From CADCTM01 sp049671305 (GTDB lineage: Bacteria; Cyanobacteriota; Cyanobacteriia; Cyanobacteriales; Coleofasciculaceae), in the NCBI GenBank assembly GCA_049671305.1, contig JBATUR010000105.1, positions 1 to 64,000 on the forward strand: a stretch of DNA of 64,000 nucleotides. Direction: 5' to 3'. The notes beneath the pieces are model-generated. The model searched no databases. It worked only from the letters and a program-made list of their open reading frames with translations, and was not told the DNA's origin. The position numbers and the translations under genes are program-made. Shown here one piece after another: positions 35,580 through 47,500 of this stretch (positions within the stretch are counted from its first letter, which is position 1; each line of letters opens with the position of its first letter).

Positions 35580-38500
35580 ATACAGTTGACTTTTTATCTT
35601 ACCTTCGTAGCTTAGATATTCAGGTATTTAGTGATGGACAAACTTTACATTGTAATGCTCCAAAAGGAGCTTTGACACCTACTCTGTATACAGAAATTCA
35701 AGAGAGAAAAGTAGAAATAATTGCCTTTTTAGATAAAAATCTCTCTACTACTAATGCTGATTCTATAAATCTGGTTCCCCTGCCAAGAAACCGCTTTTTC
35801 CCCCTTTCCTTTGCTCAACAAAGGTTATGGTTTCTAGACCAGTTGATACCAAATAATGCTTTTTATAATATCCCGTCAGCACTGCGTGTAATCGGCTCAT
35901 TAAATTTAGAAGCTTTAGAGCAAACCTTTACAAAAATTGTGCTTCGTCACGAAGCTTTACGAACAACATTTGTGATGTTAGAAGGGCAAGCAGTTCAGAT
36001 AATTTCTCCGACGCTAAAAATACCAATAACAGTTGTTGATTTGCAGTCTGTACAGGATATTAAACGAGAAACTCAGGCATTATGTTTGATGAAAGAGGAA
36101 GCACAAAGACCTTTCAATTTAGCGACTGGACCTTTACTGCGAATTACACTATTACGGCTGCAAAAAAACGAACATATCTTATTATTAAATCTGCATCATA
36201 TTGTCTCAGACGGTTGGTCGATAGGGGTATTAATTCGGGAGTTAGCAGCACTCTACGAGGCGATAAGCACTGCTTCTCCCCTAGCTTTACCTACATTACC
36301 CATCCAGTATGCCGACTTTGCCCACTGGCAGCGCCAATGGTTACAACAAGCAGGTAAGGACGGTTGTACACCTTTGCAAACACAACTAACTTATTGGAGA
36401 CAGCAACTAGACGGAATTTCTTTCCTAAATTTACCAACAGATCGAATACGATCAGCAAATCAAACCTACCGAGGGACAACACAATTTTTGCAGCTTTCAG
36501 AAAGCTTAAGTGAAGCGCTAGAAGCCTTAAGTAAGAGTGAGGGCGCAACTTTATTTATGACCTTATTAGCAGCATTTCAAATATTATTAAGCCGTTATAC
36601 ACAACAAGAAGATATAGTCGTAGGAACGCCAATCGCTAATCGTAACCGTAGTGAAATCGAACCATTAATTGGTTTTTTTGTTAATAGTTTAGTATTACGC
36701 ACCAATCTATCAGGAAACCCAACATTTCTAGAAGTATTAAATCGAGTGCGAAAAGTCGCATTAGGTGCATACGCACATCAAGATTTGCCCTTTGAAAAGC
36801 TCGTGGAGGAACTACACCCCGAACGTAATTTAAACCAAAACCCACTATTTCAAGTGGTATTTGCCCTACAAAATGCACCAATAGCGGCACTAGAGTTGCA
36901 AGGATTAACATTAAGTCCGTTGCAATTTGTTGATACGGGAGCAACAAGATTTGATTTGGAGTTTCACCTGTGGGAAAGAGCGAAAAGTAGTGCTTTAGGA
37001 AACCAAACAGAAGGTATTAATGGTTTTGTTGTCTATAATATAGATTTATTTGAACAAACAACCATTCAAAGAATGCTAGGGCATTTCCAAACTTTATTAG
37101 CGAATATTGTTGCTAATCCTCAAACTAAGATTGCTGAATTAGAAATACTAACAGTCGCCGAACGTCATCAACTGCTTGTTGAATGGAACAAGACCCAAAG
37201 AGATTACTCTAAAAAATTATGTGTTCAGCAACTTTTTGAAGCACAGGTTGAGCAGACACCTGATGCAATTGCCTTAGTCTTTGGAACAGAACAAATTACC
37301 TATAAAGAACTAAATAAGCGCAGTAATCAGTTAGCCTATTACTTGAAAAAAAATGGTGTCAGTCCTGAAATATTAGTTGGACTTTGTGTAGAGAATTCTA
37401 TCGAAATGGTTGTAGGAATATTAGGAATTCTCAAAGCAGGAGGAGCCTATGTTCCCTTAGATCCTCATTATCCCACTGAGCGATTGAGATGCTTGATTGA
37501 GGATACTAAAATGTTGATAGTGCTAACTTTGCCACAGTGGCGTAGTTATCTAGGGCAGCATAATTCGCAAGTAATCTGTTTAGACGATCGGAATATTACT
37601 CAAGAAATTGAAACTAATCCAATATGTAAAACTACAACAGATAACTTAGCTTATGTTATTTATACCTCTGGCACTACAGGAAAGCCAAAAGGGGTTGAAA
37701 TTGAACATAATAGTTTGTTGAATCTCATCTTTTGGCATCAACAAACCTTTGTTATTTCTCCATTTGATAAAGTAACACAGATTGCTGGCATTGCCTTTGA
37801 TGCTTGTACCTGGGAAATTTTCCCTTATCTCATTAGTGGAGCTAGTATCTATTTTCCTAATAAAGAAATTAAGTACTCTGCTGAGTTACTGCGAGATTGG
37901 TTAGTATCAAACGCCATAACAATCAGCTTTTTACCAACACCAATTGCTGAGAAAGCATTGTTATTAGATTGGTCAAATACAGCTTTGCGGCTATTATTAA
38001 CTGGAGGCGATAAGCTCAGTCAATATCCTTTAGAAAGTCACCCATTTCTAGTAGTCAATAATTACGGTCCTACGGAAAATACGGTTGTTACAACTTCCGG
38101 TATTCTTACAAAAAACTCTGTAAAAAATAGTAACACAGCTTCAACGCCGACAATTGGACGACCGATTAATAATACTCAAGTTTATATTTTAGATAAGTAT
38201 TTACAACCTGTACCAATTGGCGTTGTGGGAGAATTGTATATCGCTGGTGACGGTTTAGCACGGGGTTATTTAAACAATCCTGATTTAACAGATAAACATT
38301 TTATTAATAATCCATTTAGCAATCAAAAAAACGCACATTTTTATAAAACAGGTGATTTAGTTCGCTATCAACCGGATGGCAATATAGAATTCTTAGGACG
38401 CCTTGATCAGCAAGTAAAAATTCGTGGTTGTCGCATTGAATTAGCAGAAATTGAATCTTTGCTAAATCAGCACTCCAGCGTCCAGCAAACAGTAGTAATT

Positions 38501-40384
38501 ACTGACGAGGATAGACTGGGTGAGAAACGTTTAGTTGCTTATGTTGCTATTCATACATCTCAATTAAGTCACGATTTTAGCTCATCGAAAAATACAGCAT
38601 TAATGCAAGAACAAGTATTGCAATGGCAAATGCTTTATGATCAAACTTATAAACAATCTGTTCCTAATTGCGAGCCAACATTTAATATTATTGGATGGAA
38701 TAGTAGCTATAATAAGCAACCAATTCCTACTCAACAGATGAAGGAATGGGTAAACAATCAAGTCGCGCTGATTTTGGCATTGCAACCAAAACGAGTACTA
38801 GAAATTGGCTGTGGAACTGGTTTATTATTGTTTAGGATTGCACCTTATTGTACTCAATATTGTGGGACTGATTTTTCGTCATCATCACTTAATTATATCC
38901 GGCAACAGTTGCCACAACTACCGCAAGTAACGCTACTTCAAAAAATAGCAACTGACTTTGAAGGAGTTGAATTAGAATCTTTTGAGGCAGTTGTTCTCAA
39001 CTCAGTTGTGCAGTATTTTCCTAGTATTTCTTATTTAATGCAGGTAATAGAAGGTGCTGTAAAAACCTTAACTCCTGGTGGTTTTATCTTCATTGGTGAT
39101 GCACGAAGTTTGCCACTACTACCAGCATTTCATGCTTCAGTGCAATTGTTTCAAGCTGAATCTTTCCTGAGTCGTGAACAGCTACAAGAACGAGTAAAAC
39201 TACAATTATTTCAGGAAACAGAGTTAGTTATTGACCCTGATTTTTTTTATAATTTAAAACAGCACTATCCTCAAATTAGTGACGTACAAATTCAGCTTAT
39301 GCGAGGTCGAGAGAATAATGAGTTAACTCAGTTTCGTTATAATGTTATTCTTTATGTTGGAAAGGAAGTTTCCTCCTATAACCATCCCCAGAATAATATA
39401 AATTATGCCAGTTCTTCTGAGCAAGAGAAGAATATTCCTGATGCGTTACAGGGAGGCTTAAAGAGGGCGTCTATTGATTCACTGAACTGGCAGGAAAATA
39501 GTTTAACAGTCTCAACTATTCGCAAGCAACTAATTGAACAGCAACCAGAAATATTATTTATTAAAAAAATTCCTAATAGGCGAGTAACAGCAGCGATAAA
39601 AACTGTACAATGGCTGAATAATACAACAGGATTAAAGACAGTTGGACAATTTAAAAAAGCGTTGCAAGAACAATCTGTTGTGGGAGTGGAACCGGAAGAT
39701 TTATGGGCATTGGACAAATTAGGATATAGGGTTAATCTTAGCTGGTCAGAGGCTGATCATGAAGGCTGCTATGATGCTCTATTTGTTAAGCAGGAAATTG
39801 AAATAAAAAGAACGATGTTTCCACACAATACCTCATTACGTCCGTGGCAAGATTATGCAAATAATCCTTTACAAGCTAAGGCAGCGCGTCAATTAGTGCC
39901 ACAGTTAAAGGCTCATCTGACAGAAATGTTGCCGGAGTATATGATGCCTTCAGCTATTGTAGTTTTGGAGTCGTTGCCTATGACCGCTAATGGCAAAATA
40001 GACCGTCGCGCTTTACCTACACCAGACTTAATTAAGCAGGAATTAGTTGATGCATATATTGCTCCTCGGACGGCTGTTGAAGAAGTACTTGTAAAAATTT
40101 TTTCTGAGGTTTTGAATCTTCAAAGAGTAGGAGTTGGTGATAATTTCTTTGAGTTAGGCGGGCATTCTTTATTGGCGACTCAACTTGTCTCTAGAGTACG
40201 TGATGCTTTTAGTGTGGAGTTGCCGTTGCGTAGTATATTTGAATCACCGAAAATCGCTCAATTATCTTTAATAGTTGAAAGCTTAAAGGATAGCTTGACA
40301 AAAAGTGAAGTACCTGGATTAGTACCAATTCCTCGTGATAGTCGGCGCCGAAAGTTATCTTCACTAAACCAAGAAAACGAATAA
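35576..40384 (+). CDS. NRPS module 2 with docking and N-methyltransferase (C-A-MT-T)
   Basis: A 1602-residue synthetase starting at TTG, overlapping the previous gene by 4 bp. Residues 1-55 look like a TubC-type N-terminal docking domain. The condensation domain (about 70-510) has HHIVSDGWS near 207. The adenylation domain (from about 560) has YVIYTSGTTGKPKG near 693 and YGPTENT near 830. My code reading is DAWFLGNVVK, identical to a published Leu code. A methyltransferase (VLEIGCGTGLLLF near 1075) is inserted after KIRGCRIELAEIE, the usual place for N-methylation. The A domain resumes at NGKIDRRAL near 1480, then the carrier DNFFELGGHSLLATQL near 1521. Predicted to add N-methyl-Leu. Confidence 0.93.
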   Translation: MNTVDFLSYLRSLDIQVFSDGQTLHCNAPKGALTPTLYTEIQERKVEIIAFLDKNLSTTNADSINLVPLPRNRFFPLSFAQQRLWFLDQLIPNNAFYNIPSALRVIGSLNLEALEQTFTKIVLRHEALRTTFVMLEGQAVQIISPTLKIPITVVDLQSVQDIKRETQALCLMKEEAQRPFNLATGPLLRITLLRLQKNEHILLLNLHHIVSDGWSIGVLIRELAALYEAISTASPLALPTLPIQYADFAHWQRQWLQQAGKDGCTPLQTQLTYWRQQLDGISFLNLPTDRIRSANQTYRGTTQFLQLSESLSEALEALSKSEGATLFMTLLAAFQILLSRYTQQEDIVVGTPIANRNRSEIEPLIGFFVNSLVLRTNLSGNPTFLEVLNRVRKVALGAYAHQDLPFEKLVEELHPERNLNQNPLFQVVFALQNAPIAALELQGLTLSPLQFVDTGATRFDLEFHLWERAKSSALGNQTEGINGFVVYNIDLFEQTTIQRMLGHFQTLLANIVANPQTKIAELEILTVAERHQLLVEWNKTQRDYSKKLCVQQLFEAQVEQTPDAIALVFGTEQITYKELNKRSNQLAYYLKKNGVSPEILVGLCVENSIEMVVGILGILKAGGAYVPLDPHYPTERLRCLIEDTKMLIVLTLPQWRSYLGQHNSQVICLDDRNITQEIETNPICKTTTDNLAYVIYTSGTTGKPKGVEIEHNSLLNLIFWHQQTFVISPFDKVTQIAGIAFDACTWEIFPYLISGASIYFPNKEIKYSAELLRDWLVSNAITISFLPTPIAEKALLLDWSNTALRLLLTGGDKLSQYPLESHPFLVVNNYGPTENTVVTTSGILTKNSVKNSNTASTPTIGRPINNTQVYILDKYLQPVPIGVVGELYIAGDGLARGYLNNPDLTDKHFINNPFSNQKNAHFYKTGDLVRYQPDGNIEFLGRLDQQVKIRGCRIELAEIESLLNQHSSVQQTVVITDEDRLGEKRLVAYVAIHTSQLSHDFSSSKNTALMQEQVLQWQMLYDQTYKQSVPNCEPTFNIIGWNSSYNKQPIPTQQMKEWVNNQVALILALQPKRVLEIGCGTGLLLFRIAPYCTQYCGTDFSSSSLNYIRQQLPQLPQVTLLQKIATDFEGVELESFEAVVLNSVVQYFPSISYLMQVIEGAVKTLTPGGFIFIGDARSLPLLPAFHASVQLFQAESFLSREQLQERVKLQLFQETELVIDPDFFYNLKQHYPQISDVQIQLMRGRENNELTQFRYNVILYVGKEVSSYNHPQNNINYASSSEQEKNIPDALQGGLKRASIDSLNWQENSLTVSTIRKQLIEQQPEILFIKKIPNRRVTAAIKTVQWLNNTTGLKTVGQFKKALQEQSVVGVEPEDLWALDKLGYRVNLSWSEADHEGCYDALFVKQEIEIKRTMFPHNTSLRPWQDYANNPLQAKAARQLVPQLKAHLTEMLPEYMMPSAIVVLESLPMTANGKIDRRALPTPDLIKQELVDAYIAPRTAVEEVLVKIFSEVLNLQRVGVGDNFFELGGHSLLATQLVSRVRDAFSVELPLRSIFESPKIAQLSLIVESLKDSLTKSEVPGLVPIPRDSRRRKLSSLNQENE

Positions 40385-40419
40385 GTATAGCAAATTATTT
40401 TTGTTATTCAATTAACAGT

Positions 40420-43400
40420 ATGATGCAAGATTTTTTAGAACATTCTCTAAACACAGAAGTTAATTTTTTTGTTTTCAACGCATCTTTTGCCCAGCAAAGA
40501 TTATGGTTTTTAGACCAATTATTTCCCAATAATTGCTTTTATAATATCTTTACAGTGCTTCGCCTCACAGGTTCGCTCAATGTTTCGGCACTAGAAAAAA
40601 CATTTAATGAAATTGTGCGCCGTCATGAAGTATTGCGTACTAATTTTAGGATGATTGAGGGACAGCTTATGCAAGTAATTGCTCCCACCTTAATTATATC
40701 CTTGCCATTAATCGATTTGCGGCATCTAGCAATACCCGCACAAGAAGCTGAGATACAAAGAATAGTTATAAAAGAGCGATCGCATTCTTTTGATTTATCT
40801 TGCGAACCTTTACTAAGAGTACTGCTACTACAGCAATCTTCCGAACACATACTCTTGCTAAACTTACACCATATTATCTGCGATGGCTGGTCAATTAGCA
40901 TATTAATTAAAGAATTAGGAACACTTTATACAGCTTTTGCTAATAATGAACCATCACCTTTTTGTGAACTCCCTATTCAATATGCAGATTATACTCATTG
41001 GCAGCAAGAATGGTTACAAGGCGAAATACTAGAAACTCAGATTGCCTATTGGAAGCAACATTTAGATAAGCTTTCTGTACTCAATTTGCCTACCGATAGA
41101 ACTCGTCCCTTGAGGCAGACTTATCAAGGAAAAACACAATTTATAGAGTTACCTAAAAGCTTAAGTCAACAATTGGAGGCACTTTCCCAGCGCCAAGGCG
41201 TTACATTATTTATGACACTTTTGGCAGCATTCAAAACCTTACTTTACCGCTACTCTCAGCAAGATGATATTGTGGTTGGTTCCCCCATTGCCAATCGCAA
41301 CCGTCGGGAAATTGAACAACTAATTGGCTTTTTTGTCAATACTTTGGTGTTGCGTACCAACTTGGGAGGAAACCCGACATTTATAGAATTATTGGGCAGA
41401 GTTAGAGCAGTAGCTATAAACGCTTATACCCATCAAGATTTACCATTTGAAAAATTAGTTGAACAACTGCAACCAGAGCGATCTTTGAGTCATCATCCCT
41501 TATTTCAAGTAGTATTTGGATTGCAAAATACGCCTAGTCAAACTCTCAAATTAGCTGGATTAAAACTTGAGCAATTAGAGTTTGAAAACCCTAGCACTAA
41601 GTTTGATTTAGAGTTCCAACTATGGGAATCTTCTCAGGGAATTAAAGGGCAGGTGGTTTATAGTACAGATTTATTTGACGATACTACAATTACCAGAATG
41701 TTGGGACATTTTCAAACATTACTCGAAGGCATTGTGGCTAATCCTCAGCAACATCTGCATGAATTGCCAATCTTAACAGAAAATGAACGATATCAGTTAC
41801 TATATGAATGGAATAATAACCAAAATAACTATCATAAAGATATATGCATTCATCAGCTATTTGAAACACAAGTCAATAAGACGCCGGATGCTATAGCTTT
41901 AGTGTTTAAACAAGAAAAACTAACTTATAGAGAATTAAACAACAGAGCTAACCAATTAGCACATTACTTACAAAAAATTGGGGTTGAGCCAGATGTTTTA
42001 GTTGGCATTTGTTTAGAAAGATCTTTTCCAATGATTGTGGGAATCTTAGGCATTCTTAAAGCAGGAGGAGCTTATCTACCATTAGATCCTGATTACCCTT
42101 CTGAGCGATTAAACTTTATGCTTGAGGATACTCAAGTATCAATATTATTGACCCAATCAGATTTAGTTTCACGTTTTCAAGGGTGGAGTCATGCCAAAAA
42201 GTGTGGCAATTATCCGCATCTATTATCTATTATTTGTTTGGATAAAGATTGGCAAATTATTAATCAAGAAAGTCAAGAAAATGCCACGAGTAGGGTAACT
42301 TCTCATAACCTTGCTTATCTCATTTATACCTCTGGTTCCACTGGATTACCAAAAGGTGTATTAATTCAACATTTAGGTTTAAACAATTTATGGCAGGCTC
42401 AAGTTTATACATTCAAGCTAAACTCTTGTAACCGCATTCTACAACTTGCCTCCCTTAGTTTTGATGCTTCGATTTTTGAAATTATCATGGCACTCTTAAC
42501 AGGAGCAAGGCTTTACTTAGTAACAAAAGAATCTTTATTGTCTGGACAAACTTTGATTAATTTGTTGCGCGATAACGCGATTACTCATGTAACTTTGCCG
42601 CCTTCCTTATTATCAGTTTTACCAAAACAAACACTTCCTGCACTCAAAACAATTATTGCTGCCGGAGAAACTTGTAGTCCTGATATTATTAAACTCTGGG
42701 CTAGGGAGCGTCAATTTTACAATGCCTACGGACTCACAGAAGCAACTGTTTGGTCAACTATTGCCCAAATCAATAACGAGAATGAATTATCTATTGGTCG
42801 CCCGATTTTTAACACACAAATTTATATCTTAGACTCGTATTTACAACCTGTACCGATTGGTATTCCGGGAGAATTGTACATTGGTGGTGATGGATTAGCA
42901 CGAGGATATCTCAACCAGCCTCAGTTAACATCTCAACAATTTATTGCTAATCCCTTTAATCATAAAGCAGAAGCACGTCTTTATAAAACTGGCGATTTAG
43001 CTACATTTAAACCAGACGGTAATATTAAATATTTGGGTCGGATTGATCAGCAAGTAAAAATCAGGGGTTTCCGCGTTGAGTTAGGTGAAATTGAAGCAAT
43101 ACTAAAACAACATTTGGCAGTAAAAAATGCAGTAGTTATTGTTAGAGAAAATATACAAAATCACAAATGCTTAGTTGCTTATGTAGTTCTTGATAAAGAA
43201 CAAAGAGAAATTGTTGGGGGAACTCACGAGACATCATTATTGAGAAAATTTTTGAGAGAAAAATTACCTGAGTACATGATTCCTTCAGCCTTTTTTGTAT
43301 TAAACTGTTTGCCGCTAACACCTAGTGGTAAAGTTGACTACCAGTGCTTAAAAATAGGCGAGAGTTTTCATAAGCCATCAGAAAAAAACTTGATTTTTCC

Positions 43401-44415
43401 TCGTACTTCAACAGAGTCATTACTCGCCGAAATTTGGACTGAAATTCTTAACCTTGAGTTTGTTGGCATTAATGATAACTTCTTTGAATTAGGAGGTGAT
43501 TCACTTCTTGCTGTACGCCTTATCTCACAAATTCAGGAAAAACTATCTCAAGATTTGCCACTATCTATTCTATTCCTAAATCCTACTATTGAAGGTTTAG
43601 CTAATAATTTAGATGGACAAAAAGATAGTTTACCTTGGTCGCCTTTAGTTGCAATTCAACCCTTGGGTAACAAGCTACCTTTTTTCTGTGTTCATCCAAT
43701 TTTTGGTACAGTATTTCCCTATTATGAATTAGCACATTGTTTGGGTTTAGATCAACCATTTTATGGCTTGCAACCTCTGGGTGTTGATGGTCAGAATCCT
43801 CCTTTAACTTGTATTGAAGATATGGCAGCATACTATATCAAGGCATTGCGTAAAGTTCAACCGCAAGGTCCTTACTCTATCGGTGGATGGTCTTTTGGTG
43901 GTTTAGTTGCCTTTGAAATGGCACAACAATTAATTAAGTCAGGGCAGGAAGTAGCTTTATTAGCAATTCTTGATACTTCATCACCTACTAATAAACCTAA
44001 TTTTTGGGATGGTTACAAGTTTTTATTGACCACAACTGTACGACATATTTTACCCTTTTTGTTAGATTATTTTTATCTATTAATGCCTTTTACAAATTTT
44101 ATGCCTCAGCAATTAAAACAACAAATCTTACGGGAACTAACACTTCTGCCAATGTTCCCAGTTTTTCAGGCAAATAATAAAGCAACTATAGATTACTTGG
44201 CACAGCTTTATCAGGGGAAAATTACTCTTTTTAAAAGTAGTAGTCAAGAAAAAATAGCTAGTGTAGATTCGACTTTAGGATGGAATCAATTAAGTTCAGA
44301 AGTCGATGTTCATATCGTACCGGGCAATCATTTTAGTATACTTAAAAAACCGAATGTTCAATTGCTTGGTGAACAATTGCGGCAATGTTTAGTGATTGAT
44401 GTTAAAGATAACTAA
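40420..44415 (+). CDS. NRPS module 3 with thioesterase (C-A-T-TE)
   Basis: A 1331-residue terminating synthetase, 35 bp after module 2. The condensation domain has HHIICDGWS near 150. The adenylation domain has LIYTSGSTGLPKG near 634 and YGLTEATV near 770. The manual pocket code is DAFTIAAVWK, close to Phe-type codes but with an unusual Trp at position 331. The carrier is DNFFELGGDSLLAVRL near 1018. The C-terminal type I thioesterase (about 1085-1325) has GWSFGGLVAFEMAQQL, with the GxSxG Ser. Release could be by hydrolysis or cyclisation, which the sequence does not show. Confidence 0.93.
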   Translation: MMQDFLEHSLNTEVNFFVFNASFAQQRLWFLDQLFPNNCFYNIFTVLRLTGSLNVSALEKTFNEIVRRHEVLRTNFRMIEGQLMQVIAPTLIISLPLIDLRHLAIPAQEAEIQRIVIKERSHSFDLSCEPLLRVLLLQQSSEHILLLNLHHIICDGWSISILIKELGTLYTAFANNEPSPFCELPIQYADYTHWQQEWLQGEILETQIAYWKQHLDKLSVLNLPTDRTRPLRQTYQGKTQFIELPKSLSQQLEALSQRQGVTLFMTLLAAFKTLLYRYSQQDDIVVGSPIANRNRREIEQLIGFFVNTLVLRTNLGGNPTFIELLGRVRAVAINAYTHQDLPFEKLVEQLQPERSLSHHPLFQVVFGLQNTPSQTLKLAGLKLEQLEFENPSTKFDLEFQLWESSQGIKGQVVYSTDLFDDTTITRMLGHFQTLLEGIVANPQQHLHELPILTENERYQLLYEWNNNQNNYHKDICIHQLFETQVNKTPDAIALVFKQEKLTYRELNNRANQLAHYLQKIGVEPDVLVGICLERSFPMIVGILGILKAGGAYLPLDPDYPSERLNFMLEDTQVSILLTQSDLVSRFQGWSHAKKCGNYPHLLSIICLDKDWQIINQESQENATSRVTSHNLAYLIYTSGSTGLPKGVLIQHLGLNNLWQAQVYTFKLNSCNRILQLASLSFDASIFEIIMALLTGARLYLVTKESLLSGQTLINLLRDNAITHVTLPPSLLSVLPKQTLPALKTIIAAGETCSPDIIKLWARERQFYNAYGLTEATVWSTIAQINNENELSIGRPIFNTQIYILDSYLQPVPIGIPGELYIGGDGLARGYLNQPQLTSQQFIANPFNHKAEARLYKTGDLATFKPDGNIKYLGRIDQQVKIRGFRVELGEIEAILKQHLAVKNAVVIVRENIQNHKCLVAYVVLDKEQREIVGGTHETSLLRKFLREKLPEYMIPSAFFVLNCLPLTPSGKVDYQCLKIGESFHKPSEKNLIFPRTSTESLLAEIWTEILNLEFVGINDNFFELGGDSLLAVRLISQIQEKLSQDLPLSILFLNPTIEGLANNLDGQKDSLPWSPLVAIQPLGNKLPFFCVHPIFGTVFPYYELAHCLGLDQPFYGLQPLGVDGQNPPLTCIEDMAAYYIKALRKVQPQGPYSIGGWSFGGLVAFEMAQQLIKSGQEVALLAILDTSSPTNKPNFWDGYKFLLTTTVRHILPFLLDYFYLLMPFTNFMPQQLKQQILRELTLLPMFPVFQANNKATIDYLAQLYQGKITLFKSSSQEKIASVDSTLGWNQLSSEVDVHIVPGNHFSILKKPNVQLLGEQLRQCLVIDVKDN

Positions 44416-44502
44416 CGATAAACTTTTATTCGCGGCATAACTATACTAAAGCCATCTCAATAAATCCTGAGCAAGTCATTGCTTTATTAAACGCATTTTG
44501 AA

Positions 44503-47500
44503 ATGATTAAGCGCAATTTTCACTACTCTAATGATAAATCTAATAAGTATTGGACAATTATTCTTGATGGTAAAAGCCATACTGTACATTATGGACGTGT
44601 CGGGAAAACAGAGCAAACACAGACCAAAGAATTTAACACTGAAGCTGAAGCAACAAAGTCTTACAAAAAGCTGGTAAAAGAAAAATTGAAAAAAGGCTAT
44701 ATTGAGATTAATTCTAATATTAACTCAGGAAACGAACTGGAAAACCAAATATCTCTTGTTGAACACTTAGAAGTAGCTTCCTATATTGAACTTAATCCCG
44801 ATGATTGGATTTGGTCAATTTGGCGTCGTAAACCGCTTTTACAAAGGAATCAAGTAAAACCTTTTAATCAAGAAAAGGCTTTGAAAAGGTTAGCTAAAAT
44901 AATTCATATTGATGATAAAAATCGTTTTGTTAATTGGAAACGAGCAGGAATTTCTCATTCACTTTGCCAAGAAGAAGCTCATTTTTGGTTCTTTGCCATG
45001 ACGGATGTAGCAAGACTTCAACCCATAGCAAAAGTAGAAATTGATGCTTTAAGCCAAGAGGCAGCAACAGCAATTTATTCAGGGAAAAGTTATTACATTT
45101 GGGATGAAGATTTGCTGGCTAACTTGGCAAAAAAATCCTTTACAAATAAGCTAGAGCAACAGTTTTTTATTTCAAGATTAATTCAATCTCAGTGGCAAAG
45201 TAGTAAGTGGGGTCATTGGTATTCTGGTTGTGCATGGGCAATTACACCAGAAATTATTATCCCTTTAGCTAATTTATTGGGATTAATTGAACTTGTTATA
45301 AATTTAAATCATCTTGCATACTGTGACGATTTCAGCTTGGTGAATTATCTAGAAACTACTTGGGGCAGTGGTTATATTTCCAACTATGCTGCTTCAATAA
45401 ATTGGCATATTGGAAGAGTAAAAAGTCAGCAAGAACTAGAAACAGATGTTATTGCTGAGATTAAAAGAAACATACCACAACTTATTAATGTATTAAGCAA
45501 AGGATTCGCAACTTATGTGTTGCCTTATTGTACAGAAGCGGAAATTGAGGCAATGCGATTGCATCTTCGTCCCGCATTAAATCTTACTCTTTCATCTTTC
45601 CAACTATACATATTTGCCGCTCATTTAGAAATGTCTGAAGAGGTACAACAATGGGTGCAATTTCAATTAACTCCGGGTAATACTGCAAATCAAGAGCATC
45701 CCATATATGACTTATTTTTTGCATTAGGCGATGCTAACTTAATTGAGTTAGAAATACGCCGTCTTCATTTTTTGCCACAGCATCCCACTTATATCCGTGC
45801 AATACTTGCTCATCTAGAATATAGGGCATTTGATTTAATTCGCAATAGTATTTTGCAGGTAGGAAATAAACAGGAAGCAGCAAAATTAATCAAGGCATTT
45901 GCTGTTGTAAAAGCACCGGAAGCTGCACCTTATATGTTAGAATTTTTGCTCTGCTCAAAAGCACCTCAAATTGCTCAATCTTGGTTAGATGAGCATCCGA
46001 TTTATACAATTCTGGGTTTGGTGGGAGTCGCGGCTGGACGATGTATTCAATCAGCAGAAGTTGGAGCAACATCGACACAAATCACAAATGCTGCAATCGC
46101 TTATCTCCAGACTCTGAAGCGTAAGGGCTATGGAGAACTAATTGAGGCAGCGATGGCGCGAGAATCAATCGAGACGGTGTTGGAATCCGAGGTTATTAAC
46201 TCCCCTGCATTTGATCAAGAAACCGCTCCCAAATGGCTACAAAGAGGCGTTGCAGATATTAATTCATTGCAACTTAAACCAATTAATTGGGTAAGTTTTG
46301 CTGATTTACCGCCTATTTTAATTGAAGAATATTACTTGAACGATCAGCAAACAACCGCTTGTTTGTTGGCACTTCGCCATAGTACGTTAAAGTGTCCCCA
46401 TCCGCTAGTTAGTGCTTTAAAAAGTAATGTTAGCGTGGAATTGGATGCATTTGTCTGGGCATTATTTGAACATTGGTTAAAAGTAGGATCACCTGTTAAA
46501 GAAAAGTGGGCAATGGAGGCATTGGGACTTTTGGGAAGTGACACTATCGCCTTTAAGCTAACACCATTAATTCGCGCTTGGCCCGGGCAATCTCAACATC
46601 CGCGTGCAGTTAGGGGTTTAGAATGTTTGCAGGCGATTGGTACAGATACTGCTTTGATACAGATTAATAGTATTGCCCAAAAAGTTAAGTTTAAAGGTAT
46701 CAAAGACCGTGCTATTCAATGTATGGAAGCTATAGCTCATTCTAGAAATTTAACTCATGAACAATTAGCAGATCGAATTATTCCTAATTTCGACTTAGAT
46801 CAAACAGGTTCAAGAGTCTTTGATTTTGGTTCTCGTCAGTTTCATTTTGTATTAATACAACTAAAGCCAATACTACGCGATGAAGTAGGATTGAGAACAA
46901 ATTCACCTAAACATGGAATTAAATATAATTCCGATTTAGCTAATCAAGCTATAGAAGAATGGAAACTTTTTAAAAAACAAATTAAAGAAGTTATTAAACT
47001 TCAATCATTACGGCTTGAGCAAGCAATGATAACAGAACGCCGCTGGAGTCTTGAGGAGTTTGATACCTTTTTAGTTCGGCATCCATTGATGTTTCATCTC
47101 GTCCGTTTATTGGTTTGGAGTGCTTTTAATTCTGGAGGTAAACGAATTGCCACCTTTTATATTACCCAAGAGAGAAGCTATGCTAATATTGATAATAAAA
47201 ACTTTAAACTTGAAGGTATTAAAGAACTTAGTATTATTCACCCCTTACATTTGTTAAAAACTGAGCAAAAGCAATGGAATGAACTTTTCAACAACTACAC
47301 AATTACACCTCCATTTGCTCAACTCAACCGTCCAGTTTATAAATTAACTGCGGCAGAAGCTAATTCCACAGAAATCACCCGATTTAAGAATATTAAAATA
47401 CCCGCTATTGCTCTAAGAGGAACACTAGAAAAGCTAGGCTGGATACGTGGCTGTTTATGTGATAGTGGCTTTATTTACGAACACCTTAAGCCCTTTTCTG

